Numbered from the stretch's first letter, positions 1 to 6,741 are shown. The stretch: 7,644 nt of DNA from Desulfobacterales bacterium (GCA_030613165.1 JAUWMN010000064.1:1-7644), one strand, 5' to 3'. Notes: generated by a model from the letters alone, not told the origin. A program made the numbers and translations.

Positions 1-788
1 TTTCTCCCAATTACCTCGCTATGAGGGGCATTAAAGAGATGCTCAAATGTCTCATTGACACGAAGCACATTGAAATCCCAGTCAATAACGCACATCCCGT
101 CGCCTGCAATCCGAAATATGTGATCGAGTTCCCTGCGGGCCTGTCTGATTTCCTCTTCGGCCTTTTTGCGTTCGGTGATTTCTTTGGATACACTCTCAAT
201 CATTTGGTTTGTTACTTTCTTTAGAGATTCCAATAGTTCTACTTGAGAACTCCCAGATACCCGGGCAGTCAGGTTGCCTTTTGAGACCCTGTGCAACACA
301 TCGAAGTGCTCGGCCAGACCTATGGCAAACTCATGAGACAGATCAACCATCTCTCCAGCGTTTTCCGCGGTCAGATTGACCATATGTTTTAATTTAGCAA
401 TCGCCTCGAATTTCGAGGTTTCGGTTATCCTTACTTCAGGGTCTCCCGCAGAAATAGCTTTTAACGCTTCAAAGACCTCGGATAAGCCAAGGGTCAATTC
501 CGTGCTGGTGGTTTCCGACTCCCTGTCTCGTTCCTCAACCATCCTCCTGAATTCTCTGAATTGTTCATTTACCAGCGTTAGCGTCATTTTCAGAGAATCG
601 ACATCTATGTTTGCTTTAAAGGGAGCGCAGTTAAGGCACATCTCTATCTTTTCCAAAAACTTTCCCTGGATCTCGTTTCTACAATGGGTCCCCGCGATGA
701 GCCAACACCTCAGCTCCTTTGAGTTGTAAACCGAGCATTTCTTCTCGTTACATTCAAGAAACTCCCAGCATTTCACCTTCTTTTTCAT
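1..788 (-). CDS. Two-CW / HAMP-like / PAS cytoplasmic sensor protein (partial, C-terminus off the left edge)
   Basis: An uninterrupted frame runs from ATG at 788 to the window edge (262 codons seen). The N-terminus has cysteines at 7, 13, 18, 28, 36, 51 and 54, with C7-W8 and C28-W29 giving the paired 'CW' pattern I associate with a domain found in front of deltaproteobacterial signalling proteins. Ligand or redox sensing by these cysteines is an inference. Residues about 65-95 are charged and helical. Two HAMP-like helical segments follow (about 101-140 and 157-200, the second with SKGNLTARV), then a coiled linker (KEITERKKAEEEI, 203-214) and the start of a PAS domain (about 221 onward, FRIAGDGMCVIDWDFNVLRV). 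I see no membrane segment or signal peptide, so it should be cytosolic. The missing part is probably a histidine kinase, but a GGDEF or other output is possible. An in-frame TAA lies three codons before the ATG, so the start is firm. A GAGAGGG about 13 nt upstream is the likely ribosome site. It lies 82 bp downstream of the REC-HD-GYP gene, on the same strand. Confidence 0.85.
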   Translation of the reverse strand, partial: MKKKVKCWEFLECNEKKCSVYNSKELRCWLIAGTHCRNEIQGKFLEKIEMCLNCAPFKANIDVDSLKMTLTLVNEQFREFRRMVEERDRESETTSTELTLGLSEVFEALKAISAGDPEVRITETSKFEAIAKLKHMVNLTAENAGEMVDLSHEFAIGLAEHFDVLHRVSKGNLTARVSGSSQVELLESLKKVTNQMIESVSKEITERKKAEEEIRQARRELDHIFRIAGDGMCVIDWDFNVLRVNETFEHLFNAPHSEVIGR

Positions 789-808
789 CCCCTCTTATTC
801 ACCCTCTC

Positions 809-836
809 ACGTCAAATGACCAGTGACCAATGACAA
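809..836. repeat. Degenerate heptamer array (4 units, consensus ATGACCA)
   Basis: Read on the plus strand the spacer contains ACGTCAA, ATGACCA, GTGACCA and ATGACAA back to back with an exact 7-bp period. It lies in the 82-bp gap between the HD-GYP regulator and the sensor gene and ends 20 nt before the sensor start codon. The unit word differs from those in the other spacers of this window. Function unknown. Confidence 0.6.
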
Positions 837-870
837 TCTAAAACTGTATCTGGATCCTCGGATTAATTTT

Positions 871-1971
871 TTACCGATGGTCATCTTCATTCAATCCCTC
901 AATATCTTTAGAAATTTTAAGGAATGCCGCAACCACCTTTGGGTCAAGCTGAGTACCCGAAACTCTTTTCAGCTCCCCAAGCGCCACTGACACCGGCAGC
1001 GCCTTTCTGTACGGACGATCCGCGGTCATTGCCTCAAAGGTATCTGCAACGGCTATAATCCGCGACCCCAATGGGATGTCCTCCCCTTCAAGTCCGTCAG
1101 GATATCCTTTCCCGTCGTAGCGTTCGTGGTGATGACGAATCACGGGAATTATTTCTGCTAAGAATTTCAGGGGACTCAGGATTTGGGCTGAAATGCTCGA
1201 ATGGGTCTCCACGGTGGCCCTTTCCTCTGGTGTCAGGTGTCCCTCTTTCAAAAAGATCGATTCCCGGATGCCTATTTTCCCGATGTCGTGCAGAAGCGCC
1301 GCCTGCCTTGTTGTCTCCACGACTTCGGCAGACAGACTCATACTGCGGGCTATTATAACGGAATATTTAGCCACAAACTCGGAATGCCGTCGGGTGTAAG
1401 GGTCCCGGGCCTTTAACGCCTCTGCCAATGATTGTACCGCCTCCCAATAGGCGTCTTGTATTTGAAGCTCTTTTCCCTGGGCAATGTTCAAATACTTCTT
1501 AACGCTCTCTTCAAGGTTAATATTCTTGGCAGAAAGAATCTTGTTCTGTTTCTGGTAGGAGTCAAGCAGGTATTTGAAATCCTTTAATGCACGATGCTTC
1601 TCAAGGGCCTCGTTTACAACCGATTTCATCTCGTTCGGATTCCATGGTTTGACTATAAATCTGTATACTTCGCCCTTGTTGACGGCATCCATCATTGTCA
1701 GACTGTCGGAGAATGCCGTGAGCATAATCTTGAATGTATCCAAATTCCTGGAACGCAAGTTTTCTAAGAATTCTATTCCATCCATCTCCGGCATCTTACA
1801 ATCGGTAATAATAAGATCTACATAATGATCATCCAAGATGCGCAGGCCCTCTTTGCCGTTGGACGCCTCAAGGAACTTACGACCGTTGCCCCTTAAGGTG
1901 CGTTTCAGGGAATGGATGATCGAAGGTTCATCATCTACTAAAAGGATTGTGTCTTCAATTCTATGTTCCAT
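871..1971 (-). CDS. Response regulator with HD-GYP domain, predicted cyclic-di-GMP phosphodiesterase
   Basis: A 366-aa, two-domain protein. Residues about 8-125 are a CheY-type receiver: acidic pair D13-D14, phospho-acceptor D57 (ITDCKMPEMDG), T85 and K108-P109 are all present. A helical, probably coiled-coil linker (about 125-175) joins it to an HD-GYP phosphohydrolase domain (about 176-350). Visible there are H196, the HD pair H228-D229 with K232 (LLHDIGKIGI), H257, HHHERYDGKGYP at 280-291 with the diagnostic G289-Y290-P291, and D310 in the helix before TADRPYR. Intact HD and GYP signatures predict hydrolysis of c-di-GMP to pGpG and/or GMP, controlled by phosphorylation of D57. The protein is cytosolic. 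AGGTG sits 5 nt before the ATG and overlaps the end of the upstream HTH gene (8-bp gap), so the two are probably translationally coupled. The two-CW/PAS sensor downstream may be, or may feed, its cognate kinase; that pairing is inferred from adjacency. Confidence 0.96.
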   Translation of the reverse strand: MEHRIEDTILLVDDEPSIIHSLKRTLRGNGRKFLEASNGKEGLRILDDHYVDLIITDCKMPEMDGIEFLENLRSRNLDTFKIMLTAFSDSLTMMDAVNKGEVYRFIVKPWNPNEMKSVVNEALEKHRALKDFKYLLDSYQKQNKILSAKNINLEESVKKYLNIAQGKELQIQDAYWEAVQSLAEALKARDPYTRRHSEFVAKYSVIIARSMSLSAEVVETTRQAALLHDIGKIGIRESIFLKEGHLTPEERATVETHSSISAQILSPLKFLAEIIPVIRHHHERYDGKGYPDGLEGEDIPLGSRIIAVADTFEAMTADRPYRKALPVSVALGELKRVSGTQLDPKVVAAFLKISKDIEGLNEDDHR

Positions 1972-1979
1972 GGTTACAC

Positions 1980-2153
1980 CTATCCTGTGTTATTTTTCCT
2001 GATATCTTTGAACCATTGCTCGATTTCAGCCTTTTGAAACCGCCAGTGTTTTCCCACCTTTGATGCGGGGATGTTCCCTTCCTGGCATAATTTGTAAAGG
2101 GTTGATGTGGGTATTCTCAGGTACTCCGCCATCTCAGTTATGGTCATGATCAT
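1980..2153 (-). CDS. Small excisionase-type helix-turn-helix DNA-binding protein (57 aa)
   Basis: A short complete frame from ATG at 2153 to TAG at 1980-1982. The protein begins MIMTITEMAEYLRIPTSTLY and contains the excisionase/MerR-like (HTH_17) layout: ITEMAEYL (helix 1), a turn, STLYKLCQEGNIP (recognition helix), then KVGKHWRFQKAEIEQW, the usual wing 'G..WRF....I..W'. The domain fills the whole protein. It predicts sequence-specific DNA binding in the cytosol, probably acting on nearby promoters or with the adjacent regulator; the target is unknown. No phage or integrase gene is present, so it is more likely a regulator than a true recombination directionality factor. AGAGGGG lies about 10 nt before the first ATG. 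A second in-frame ATG at 2147 is a possible alternative start. The frame is closed by a TAG about 12 codons upstream with no ATG, GTG or TTG between. It is the first gene of the three-gene operon. Confidence 0.88.
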   Translation of the reverse strand: MIMTITEMAEYLRIPTSTLYKLCQEGNIPASKVGKHWRFQKAEIEQWFKDIRKNNTG

Positions 2154-2210
2154 GTCCGATCCGCCCCTCTTAAAAATACGTTTAATGGCCTAAAATTTCA
2201 GAACTAATGT

Positions 2211-2369
2211 TGATAGTTTCGTAAAAAGTCCAACATTCTGTCACTCCCGCGAAGGCGGGAGTCCAGAACCATCTGGTATTACTGGATTCCCGCTCCCCAA
2301 TCAGGGCGAGGACAAGCTTCGCGGGAATGACGAAAAAGGGTACCTGGGGACTTTTTTACGAAGTCATCA
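2211..2369. mobile_element. MITE-like non-autonomous element with terminal inverted repeats and two REP-like hairpins
   Basis: The ends are imperfect inverted repeats: 2211-2231 (TGATAGTTTCGTAAAAAGTCC without spacing gaps, core TTCGTAAAAA) against 2348-2369, whose complement reads TGAT, GAC, TTCGTAAAAAAGTCC. Inside are two palindromes. Unit 1 is at 2240-2266 with stem ACTCCCGC / GCGGGAGT and loop GAAG. Unit 2 is at 2282-2331 in opposite orientation with stem ATTCCCGC / GCGGGAAT and 23 extra bases (2294-2316) in its loop. ATGT flanks the element directly on both sides (2207-2210 and 2370-2373), a possible 4-bp target duplication that could be chance. No coding capacity; mobilisation in trans is inferred. 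It lies between the CNNM gene and the HTH operon, upstream of the latter. Confidence 0.65.
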
Positions 2370-2530
2370 ATGTTCATTGCGGCTCGATTCTACAGTTATT
2401 GCCCGTTGTTTTAGCTTATTATATTTTATCGGTATGGGAAGACGTTGCCTTTAGCAAATTCGGTGAGATGTAATATGTTGATATAACAATATAATCGAGT
2501 ACACGCGACAGAGTGATTGGCTACATCCGC
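2370..2530. other. AT-rich non-coding stretch, no gene seen
   Basis: Between the MITE-like element and the octamer array I see no convincing reading frame or RNA gene. A TATAAT reading on the minus strand (2418-2423) and another on the plus strand (2490-2495) are both perfect -10 matches, but neither has a recognisable -35 box at 16-18 bp. The minus-strand one could serve the HTH operon, in which case the repeat element would be part of that operon's leader. This is only a possibility. Confidence 0.3.
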
Positions 2531-2638
2531 GATTGAAGGGATTAGGGAATTGGGGAATTTAGGGATTGAGGAATTTTTTAATCCTGCTTTAATTCACAAT
2601 TTCTCAATCTCTAAATTCCCCAAGTCCTCAATTTTTCT
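2531..2638. repeat. Inverted pair of degenerate octamer arrays forming a long hairpin at the CNNM gene's stop codon
   Basis: On the plus strand 2531-2578 reads as six consecutive 8-mers: GATTGAAG, GGATTAGG, GAATTGGG, GAATTTAG, GGATTGAG, GAATTTTT. From 2591 to 2638 the complementary orientation follows as six more 8-mers, for example ATTTCTCA, ATCTCTAA, ATTCCCCA, AGTCCTCA. Positions 2546-2575 can pair with 2598-2627 at 27 of 30 positions with a 22-nt loop. The stem begins on the base directly after the CNNM stop codon (TGA, 2628-2630), and the array itself continues across that codon into the last codons. No T-run follows on the minus strand, so it is not a textbook intrinsic terminator. It could act as a 3'-end stabiliser or terminator. 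Confidence 0.7.
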
Positions 2639-3662
2639 TAGTTTTTATACCTATTTTACGGCGACGCGCAAGTTCTCTCATATCAACCACTTGGTCTGAT
2701 TCATCAACGATCTCTCTGCCGAGAATCTCTTCCAGAACATCTTCAAGTGTTACAACGCCCGCAAGCCCTCCAAACTCATCTATCACTACAAAAAGATGCT
2801 GCCGGCGTTCCAGAAACTCCATGAGCAATTTGTCGAGTCTTATCGATTCCGGGCAGAAGTGGACGGATTTCATGAGGCTGCTTAATTCCAGGTGATGTTT
2901 GTCGCTTGCAAGGGCGGCGAGCACTTCACGGCGTTGCACAATTCCTACAATATCTTCCGGATTCTCATCGTATAGCGGAACCCTGCTGTGAGGCCACATC
3001 CCGGTCTTTTCCTGTGCCTCTTCAAGGGTCAGATGCTCGCTTAGAGAAAAGATGACCGTTCTCGGGGTCATTATATCCTTGGCGGTTTTATCCTCCAGTG
3101 AGAGTATATTTTTGATGACTTTTTCTTCACCTGGTTCTATTTCTCCGGAAATACGACCCAATCTGGCCATGATTATAATCTCTTCGGCAGATACCGTCTG
3201 GATAACCTTTTTTCGAGCAACAAGACGGGTCGCAAATTGGCAGAGCCACACAAACGGTGTAAGAACCCATACAAGCCACTGAAGAGGACGGGCAATAACC
3301 GAGGAGAATTGTTTACTATAGACTACTCCGGCAGTTTTGGGAATTACTTCTGAAAAGATTAGTATAGAGAAGGTGAAAGCGGCCGAAAAATAGCCCACCC
3401 ACTCGTGTCCGAAGACAGATGCGGCGGCCGATCCCGCTATAGTGGCGCCCGCTGTATTTGCTATGGTATTTAACGATAAGATCGCGGATATGGGGCGATC
3501 TACATCTTTTCGTAATTTTTTGAGTATACGGCCCGAAGGTTTGCCGGCTTGAACCGTTGCTTCGATGTGACTTACTGGGACTGAATATAGGACAGCCTCA
3601 AATAAAGAGCACATGGCGGAAACAATGATAGCAAATCCTGCGGCGAGAATGAGTGCAGTCAT
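2628..3662 (-). CDS. CNNM/DUF21 membrane protein with paired CBS domains (hemolysin-C / CorC-like family)
   Basis: 344 aa. Residues 1-150 are the CNNM (DUF21) membrane region: an N-terminal hydrophobic segment (about 4-25), a second rich in small residues (about 62-84, SLNTIANTAGATIAG), a third (about 90-114) running into the family motif SEVIPK (104-109), and a fourth (about 126-148). A cytosolic pair of CBS domains follows: CBS1 about 195-252 (DIMTPRTVIF to VGIVQRREVL) and CBS2 about 262-316 (FVVIDEFGGLAGVVTLEDVL). The family is linked to magnesium and other divalent cation transport or homeostasis, with CBS pairs binding adenine nucleotides. The direction and ion here cannot be read from sequence. 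The protein stops about 28 residues after CBS2 (EIVDESDQVVDMRELARRR), so the CorC/HlyC C-terminal domain of the 420-440 aa members is absent; this looks like a natural shorter subfamily rather than a truncation. AAGAGG lies 8 nt before the ATG. It is transcribed divergently from polA. Confidence 0.93.
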   Translation of the reverse strand: MTALILAAGFAIIVSAMCSLFEAVLYSVPVSHIEATVQAGKPSGRILKKLRKDVDRPISAILSLNTIANTAGATIAGSAAASVFGHEWVGYFSAAFTFSILIFSEVIPKTAGVVYSKQFSSVIARPLQWLVWVLTPFVWLCQFATRLVARKKVIQTVSAEEIIIMARLGRISGEIEPGEEKVIKNILSLEDKTAKDIMTPRTVIFSLSEHLTLEEAQEKTGMWPHSRVPLYDENPEDIVGIVQRREVLAALASDKHHLELSSLMKSVHFCPESIRLDKLLMEFLERRQHLFVVIDEFGGLAGVVTLEDVLEEILGREIVDESDQVVDMRELARRRKIGIKTKKN

Positions 3663-3679
3663 GAATGATACCTCTTTTT

Positions 3680-3719
3680 TAGTCGAATAGACGAGTAGTC
3701 AAGTTGTCGAGTGGTCATT
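3680..3719. repeat. Degenerate octamer array (5 units, consensus TAGTCGAG) in the CNNM leader
   Basis: The plus strand reads TAGTCGAA, TAGACGAG, TAGTCAAG, TTGTCGAG, TGGTCATT with an exact 8-bp period. The array ends 17 nt before the CNNM start codon, directly before the AAGAGG ribosome site, and starts at the proposed -10 box, so it should form most of the transcript leader. Confidence 0.65.
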
Positions 3720-3745
3720 GTATCCTCTCAATAAGTTGTGGTAAA
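3717..3745 (-). promoter_or_regulatory. Candidate sigma70-type promoter of the CNNM gene
   Basis: On the minus strand TTTACC (3745-3740), a 17-bp spacer and TACAAT (3722-3717) resemble -35 and -10 boxes (4/6 and 5/6 matches). Transcription would start near 3710, giving a leader of about 48 nt. The call rests on pattern only. Confidence 0.35.
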
Positions 3746-3764
3746 TGCTTGGTACGCCGATTTT

Positions 3765-3868
3765 CTGGATTCCCGCCTTCGCGGGAATGACAATTATACG
3801 GGGCGGGAATGACCTCACCAGTGCGTGGGAACTTCGTGGCCGTCATTCCCGCGAAGGCGGGAATCCAG
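3765..3868. repeat. Inverted pair of REP-like palindromes (perfect 27-bp arms)
   Basis: Positions 3765-3791 and 3842-3868 are perfect reverse complements of each other over 27 bp. Each arm is itself a hairpin with an 8-bp stem ATTCCCGC / GCGGGAAT and a CTTC or GAAG loop. A third fragment, CGGGAATGAC, lies at 3804-3813 between them. The same unit occurs twice, diverged, at 2240-2266 and 2282-2331. This is the arrangement of REP doublets, which are usually moved by REP-associated transposases; none is in the window. It sits in the divergent CNNM/polA spacer, upstream of both genes. Confidence 0.85.
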
Positions 3869-3966
3869 TTACCTCAACAACTCAACCAATATCCAATGGG
3901 GAGGGATGCTTATCATCCCATTTCTATTAAGGATACAAAAGATATCGGTTTTTTTCCAGATAAAAT

Positions 3967-3995
3967 TTGACAGCCTGCATATGTGCTGGTAAAAA
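3967..3995 (+). promoter_or_regulatory. Candidate sigma70-type promoter of polA
   Basis: A perfect TTGACA (3967-3972), a 17-bp spacer and TAAAAA (3990-3995), preceded by TG one base upstream (extended -10). The predicted start near 4002 would leave a leader of only about 5 nt before the ATG at 4007 and would exclude the GTG at 3983 as start codon. Pattern only. Confidence 0.45.
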
Positions 3996-4006
3996 ATGAA
4001 TCCGAT

Positions 4007-6685
4007 ATGAAAAAAGAAGAAACCATATACCTGGTGGACGGAAGTGCATATATTTATAGAGCATATCACGCGATCCGTCATCTTTCGAATTCCAAAGGGC
4101 TTCCCACAAATGCTTCGTTCGGTTTTGTCCGTATGTTGTTGAAGTTGCTTGAAGACCGGCAACCATCCTATCTTGCTATGGTTTTTGATGCCAAGGGACC
4201 TACCTTTCGTCATGAAATCTACAAAGAATATAAGGCAAATCGCCCCCCCATGCCGGAGGACCTGTCGGTTCAGATTCCGTATATTAAAAAGATAGTAGAA
4301 GGATTTAATATTCCATCCTTAGAACTCAATGGCTATGAGGCGGATGACATTATCGGAACCCTTGCCGGCAAAGCAACAGAAAAGGGGTATAAAACAGTAC
4401 TTGTTACCGGCGATAAAGACTTCAAACAGCTTATCTCTAAATCAGCTTCTCTCTGGGACCCCATGAAGGACCGCTCTATTATCTATGAAGATTTTAAGGA
4501 AGAACTTTCCATAGAACCGGAGCAGTGGATAGATGTATTGGGGCTTGCCGGAGATCCTTCGGATAACATTCCAGGGGTTCCGGGGATTGGCGCGAAGACC
4601 GCCATCAAGCTTGTTAAAGAGTTTGGCAATATTGACCATCTGTTAGAACATATAGATCAGGTCAAGCAGAAAAAATTGCGGGAAAATCTGATAGCTCATG
4701 TTGATCAGGCGCGGCTAAGCCGTAGGCTGGCCGCCATTGATATTAATGTCCCCCTTTCATATAATTTTCAAGACTTCCGGGTTGTGCCGCCTGACAGGGA
4801 AAAATTGGGTCTCCTTTTTCGGGACCTTGAGTTTCGTCAATTACAAAAGGACTTTGCCCCACAGCAGGACCTCTCAAAGAAAGCGTATAGGACTATATTC
4901 TCGGTTGAAGAACTCAGGTCACTGATAGAAGACCTGAAAAAGGCCGGTACTTTTGCCTTCGATCTGGAGACCACATCAACAGACCCTATGATGGCCAAAA
5001 TTGTGGGCCTCTCCTTTTCATGCCGCTCCCACGAGGCCGCCTATATCCCTTGTACTCATTCATATCCTGATGTCCCTGCACAGCTTGAGATTGATCACGT
5101 ACTCAGCGCACTAAGACCGTTGCTCGAAGACCCCAACTACCTGAAGGTAGGCCAAAACATCAAATACGATACCATCATCTTGAAGCGGTACGGGATCGCT
5201 GTCAATGGTATCACCTTTGATACCATGATAGCCTCCTATCTTCTCAATCCTTCTTTGCGGGCGCACAACCTGGACGCGATCGCGAGGGATTATCTTAATC
5301 ACAAAATGATTACCTACGCAGAGGTAACAGGACGCGGAAAAAGCGCCCTCCGGTTCGACGAGGTTCCCATAGAGAGCGCTTCAACCTATTCATGCGAAGA
5401 CGCAGACATCACACTTATGGCCTCCCGGGTATTGGGGCCGAAGCTCAAGGAAAAAGGTTTTGAGTCGCTCTTTCACGATGTTGAGATGCCGTTGGTCCCT
5501 GTACTGTTAGATATGGAGATGACGGGAATCCGGGTAGACAGTGATCGTCTCATCGAACTTTCAAAGGATTTCGAGCAGCAGTTACATCTACTTGAGGATC
5601 AGATATTCTCCATGGCCGGGGAGAGCTTTAATATAAATTCACACCAGCAGTTAGGAAAGATACTCTTTGAAAAATTGAACCTCCCATGTCAGAAAAAAAC
5701 CAAAAAAAAGACCGGTTATTCTACGGACTTAGAGGTTCTAACCACCCTGTCGAACCAGCACGAACTCCCCGGGTTGGTCCTTCGCTATCGGTCTCTTGCC
5801 AAGCTCAAGTCGACCTACACGGACGCCTTGTTGAGTCTTGTTCATCCTGATACAGGACGCATACATACCTCCTACAACCAGACAGTGACTGCTACCGGAA
5901 GACTAAGCAGCAGCGATCCGAACTTGCAGAATATTCCGATTCGAACCGAAGAAGGGCGAAAGATTCGTGAATCCTTTATCCCCAGGCAAGGGTGGAGGCT
6001 CCTCTCTGCCGATTACTCCCAGATTGAATTGCGTATCCTGGCCCATTATTCGGACGACCCTATACTGATACAAGCATTTGAGGAGGATGAGGATATTCAT
6101 GCCAGAACTGCTTCAGAGGTCTTCCAGTTATTTCCCGAATTTATTACTCCGGATATGCGGCGGCAGGCAAAAGTAATCAACTTTGGAATAATCTATGGGA
6201 TGAGCCCGTTTCGGCTATCAAAAGAACTGGGAATCAGCACCGGCACGGCAAAGAAATATATTGACAACTACTTTGTGCAATACAGGGGGGTCAAAGAATA
6301 CATTGACCGCACTATTGAGACGGCGCGCGAGAAAGGCAAAGTTACTACCCTCCTGAACAGGCATCGATATCTTCCGGATATCCGCAGCAAAAACCGGACA
6401 GCAAGAGAGGCCGCCGAACGCACGGCAATAAATACGCCTATTCAAGGCACGGCAGCGGATTTAATCAAGGTTGCGATGATACGCTTACACGATGCTATTC
6501 AAAGTGAGGGACTTAAGGCAAAAATGCTCCTTCAGGTACATGATGAGTTGGTTTTTGAGGCGCCCCCGGAGGAGGTTTCAAGACTTAAAGACCTTGTTAA
6601 AAGAATAATGGAGGGCGTGCATCCATTGAAGGCGCCTATTAAAGTGGATATCAATGCAGGGAAGAATTGGGCGGAAGCACATTAG
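4007..6685 (+). CDS. polA: DNA polymerase I (5' nuclease, proofreading and polymerase domains)
   Basis: 892 aa from ATG 4007, close to the E. coli length of 928. It fills gaps and removes RNA primers during Okazaki-fragment processing and excision repair. The 5'-nuclease domain (about 5-290) keeps its metal-binding acids: D11 (YLVDGSAYIYRAYHA), E111, D113, D114 (YEADDIIG), D136, D138 (TGDKDF), D183, D186 (GDPSDNIPG), then a helix-hairpin-helix GVPGIGAKTA. The 3'-5' exonuclease domain has D319/E321 (FAFDLETTS), D388 (VGQNIKYD), Y461 and D467 (YSCEDAD), so proofreading looks intact. The polymerase domain has motif A (ADYSQIELRILAH, D669), motif B (RRQAKVINFGIIYG, K722, F726) and motif C (LLQVHDELVFE, H845-D846). 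The frame can extend to a GTG at 3983, adding 8 residues; I prefer 4007 because the family start lies a few residues before 'LVDGS'. Neither start has a strong ribosome site. It is divergent from the CNNM gene. Confidence 0.98.
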   Translation: MKKEETIYLVDGSAYIYRAYHAIRHLSNSKGLPTNASFGFVRMLLKLLEDRQPSYLAMVFDAKGPTFRHEIYKEYKANRPPMPEDLSVQIPYIKKIVEGFNIPSLELNGYEADDIIGTLAGKATEKGYKTVLVTGDKDFKQLISKSASLWDPMKDRSIIYEDFKEELSIEPEQWIDVLGLAGDPSDNIPGVPGIGAKTAIKLVKEFGNIDHLLEHIDQVKQKKLRENLIAHVDQARLSRRLAAIDINVPLSYNFQDFRVVPPDREKLGLLFRDLEFRQLQKDFAPQQDLSKKAYRTIFSVEELRSLIEDLKKAGTFAFDLETTSTDPMMAKIVGLSFSCRSHEAAYIPCTHSYPDVPAQLEIDHVLSALRPLLEDPNYLKVGQNIKYDTIILKRYGIAVNGITFDTMIASYLLNPSLRAHNLDAIARDYLNHKMITYAEVTGRGKSALRFDEVPIESASTYSCEDADITLMASRVLGPKLKEKGFESLFHDVEMPLVPVLLDMEMTGIRVDSDRLIELSKDFEQQLHLLEDQIFSMAGESFNINSHQQLGKILFEKLNLPCQKKTKKKTGYSTDLEVLTTLSNQHELPGLVLRYRSLAKLKSTYTDALLSLVHPDTGRIHTSYNQTVTATGRLSSSDPNLQNIPIRTEEGRKIRESFIPRQGWRLLSADYSQIELRILAHYSDDPILIQAFEEDEDIHARTASEVFQLFPEFITPDMRRQAKVINFGIIYGMSPFRLSKELGISTGTAKKYIDNYFVQYRGVKEYIDRTIETAREKGKVTTLLNRHRYLPDIRSKNRTAREAAERTAINTPIQGTAADLIKVAMIRLHDAIQSEGLKAKMLLQVHDELVFEAPPEEVSRLKDLVKRIMEGVHPLKAPIKVDINAGKNWAEAH

Positions 6686-6741
6686 GATTGACGATTGATG
6701 ATTGACGATTTTCGATTGAAGATTGAAGATTGTCGATTGAT
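6686..6741. repeat. Heptamer array (8 units of GATTGNN) starting directly after the polA stop codon
   Basis: The first base after the polA TAG begins eight consecutive 7-mers: GATTGAC, GATTGAT, GATTGAC, GATTTTC, GATTGAA, GATTGAA, GATTGTC, GATTGAT. Seven of eight share GATTG. Units 5-7 (6714-6734) are a perfect 21-bp reverse complement of 6828-6848 in the array upstream of the next gene, so the two can pair across about 93 nt. Confidence 0.8.

Noticed and set aside
376..729. Plus-strand 117-codon frame
   Set aside because: It is antisense to the sensor gene, whose minus-strand frame holds recognisable two-CW, HAMP-like and PAS sequence.
1071..1416. Several overlapping plus-strand frames
   Set aside because: They lie opposite the HD-GYP domain and encode nothing recognisable.
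1980..2153. Phage excisionase
   Set aside because: The fold fits, but there is no integrase, attachment site or other phage gene, and the gene is coupled to a response regulator.
3745..3930. Plus-strand 61-codon frame encoding FWIPAFAGMT and RHSREGGNP
   Set aside because: These peptides are the translation of the REP-like palindromes at 3765-3868, a common source of false gene calls. The frame has no ribosome site or domain.
3983..4006. GTG at 3983 as the polA start
   Set aside because: It adds only eight residues not typical of the family, has no ribosome site, and would lie upstream of the start of the proposed transcript. It remains possible.
3869..4213. Minus-strand 114-codon frame crossing the polA start
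   Set aside because: It is antisense to the conserved PolA 5'-nuclease N-terminus and shows no family motifs.
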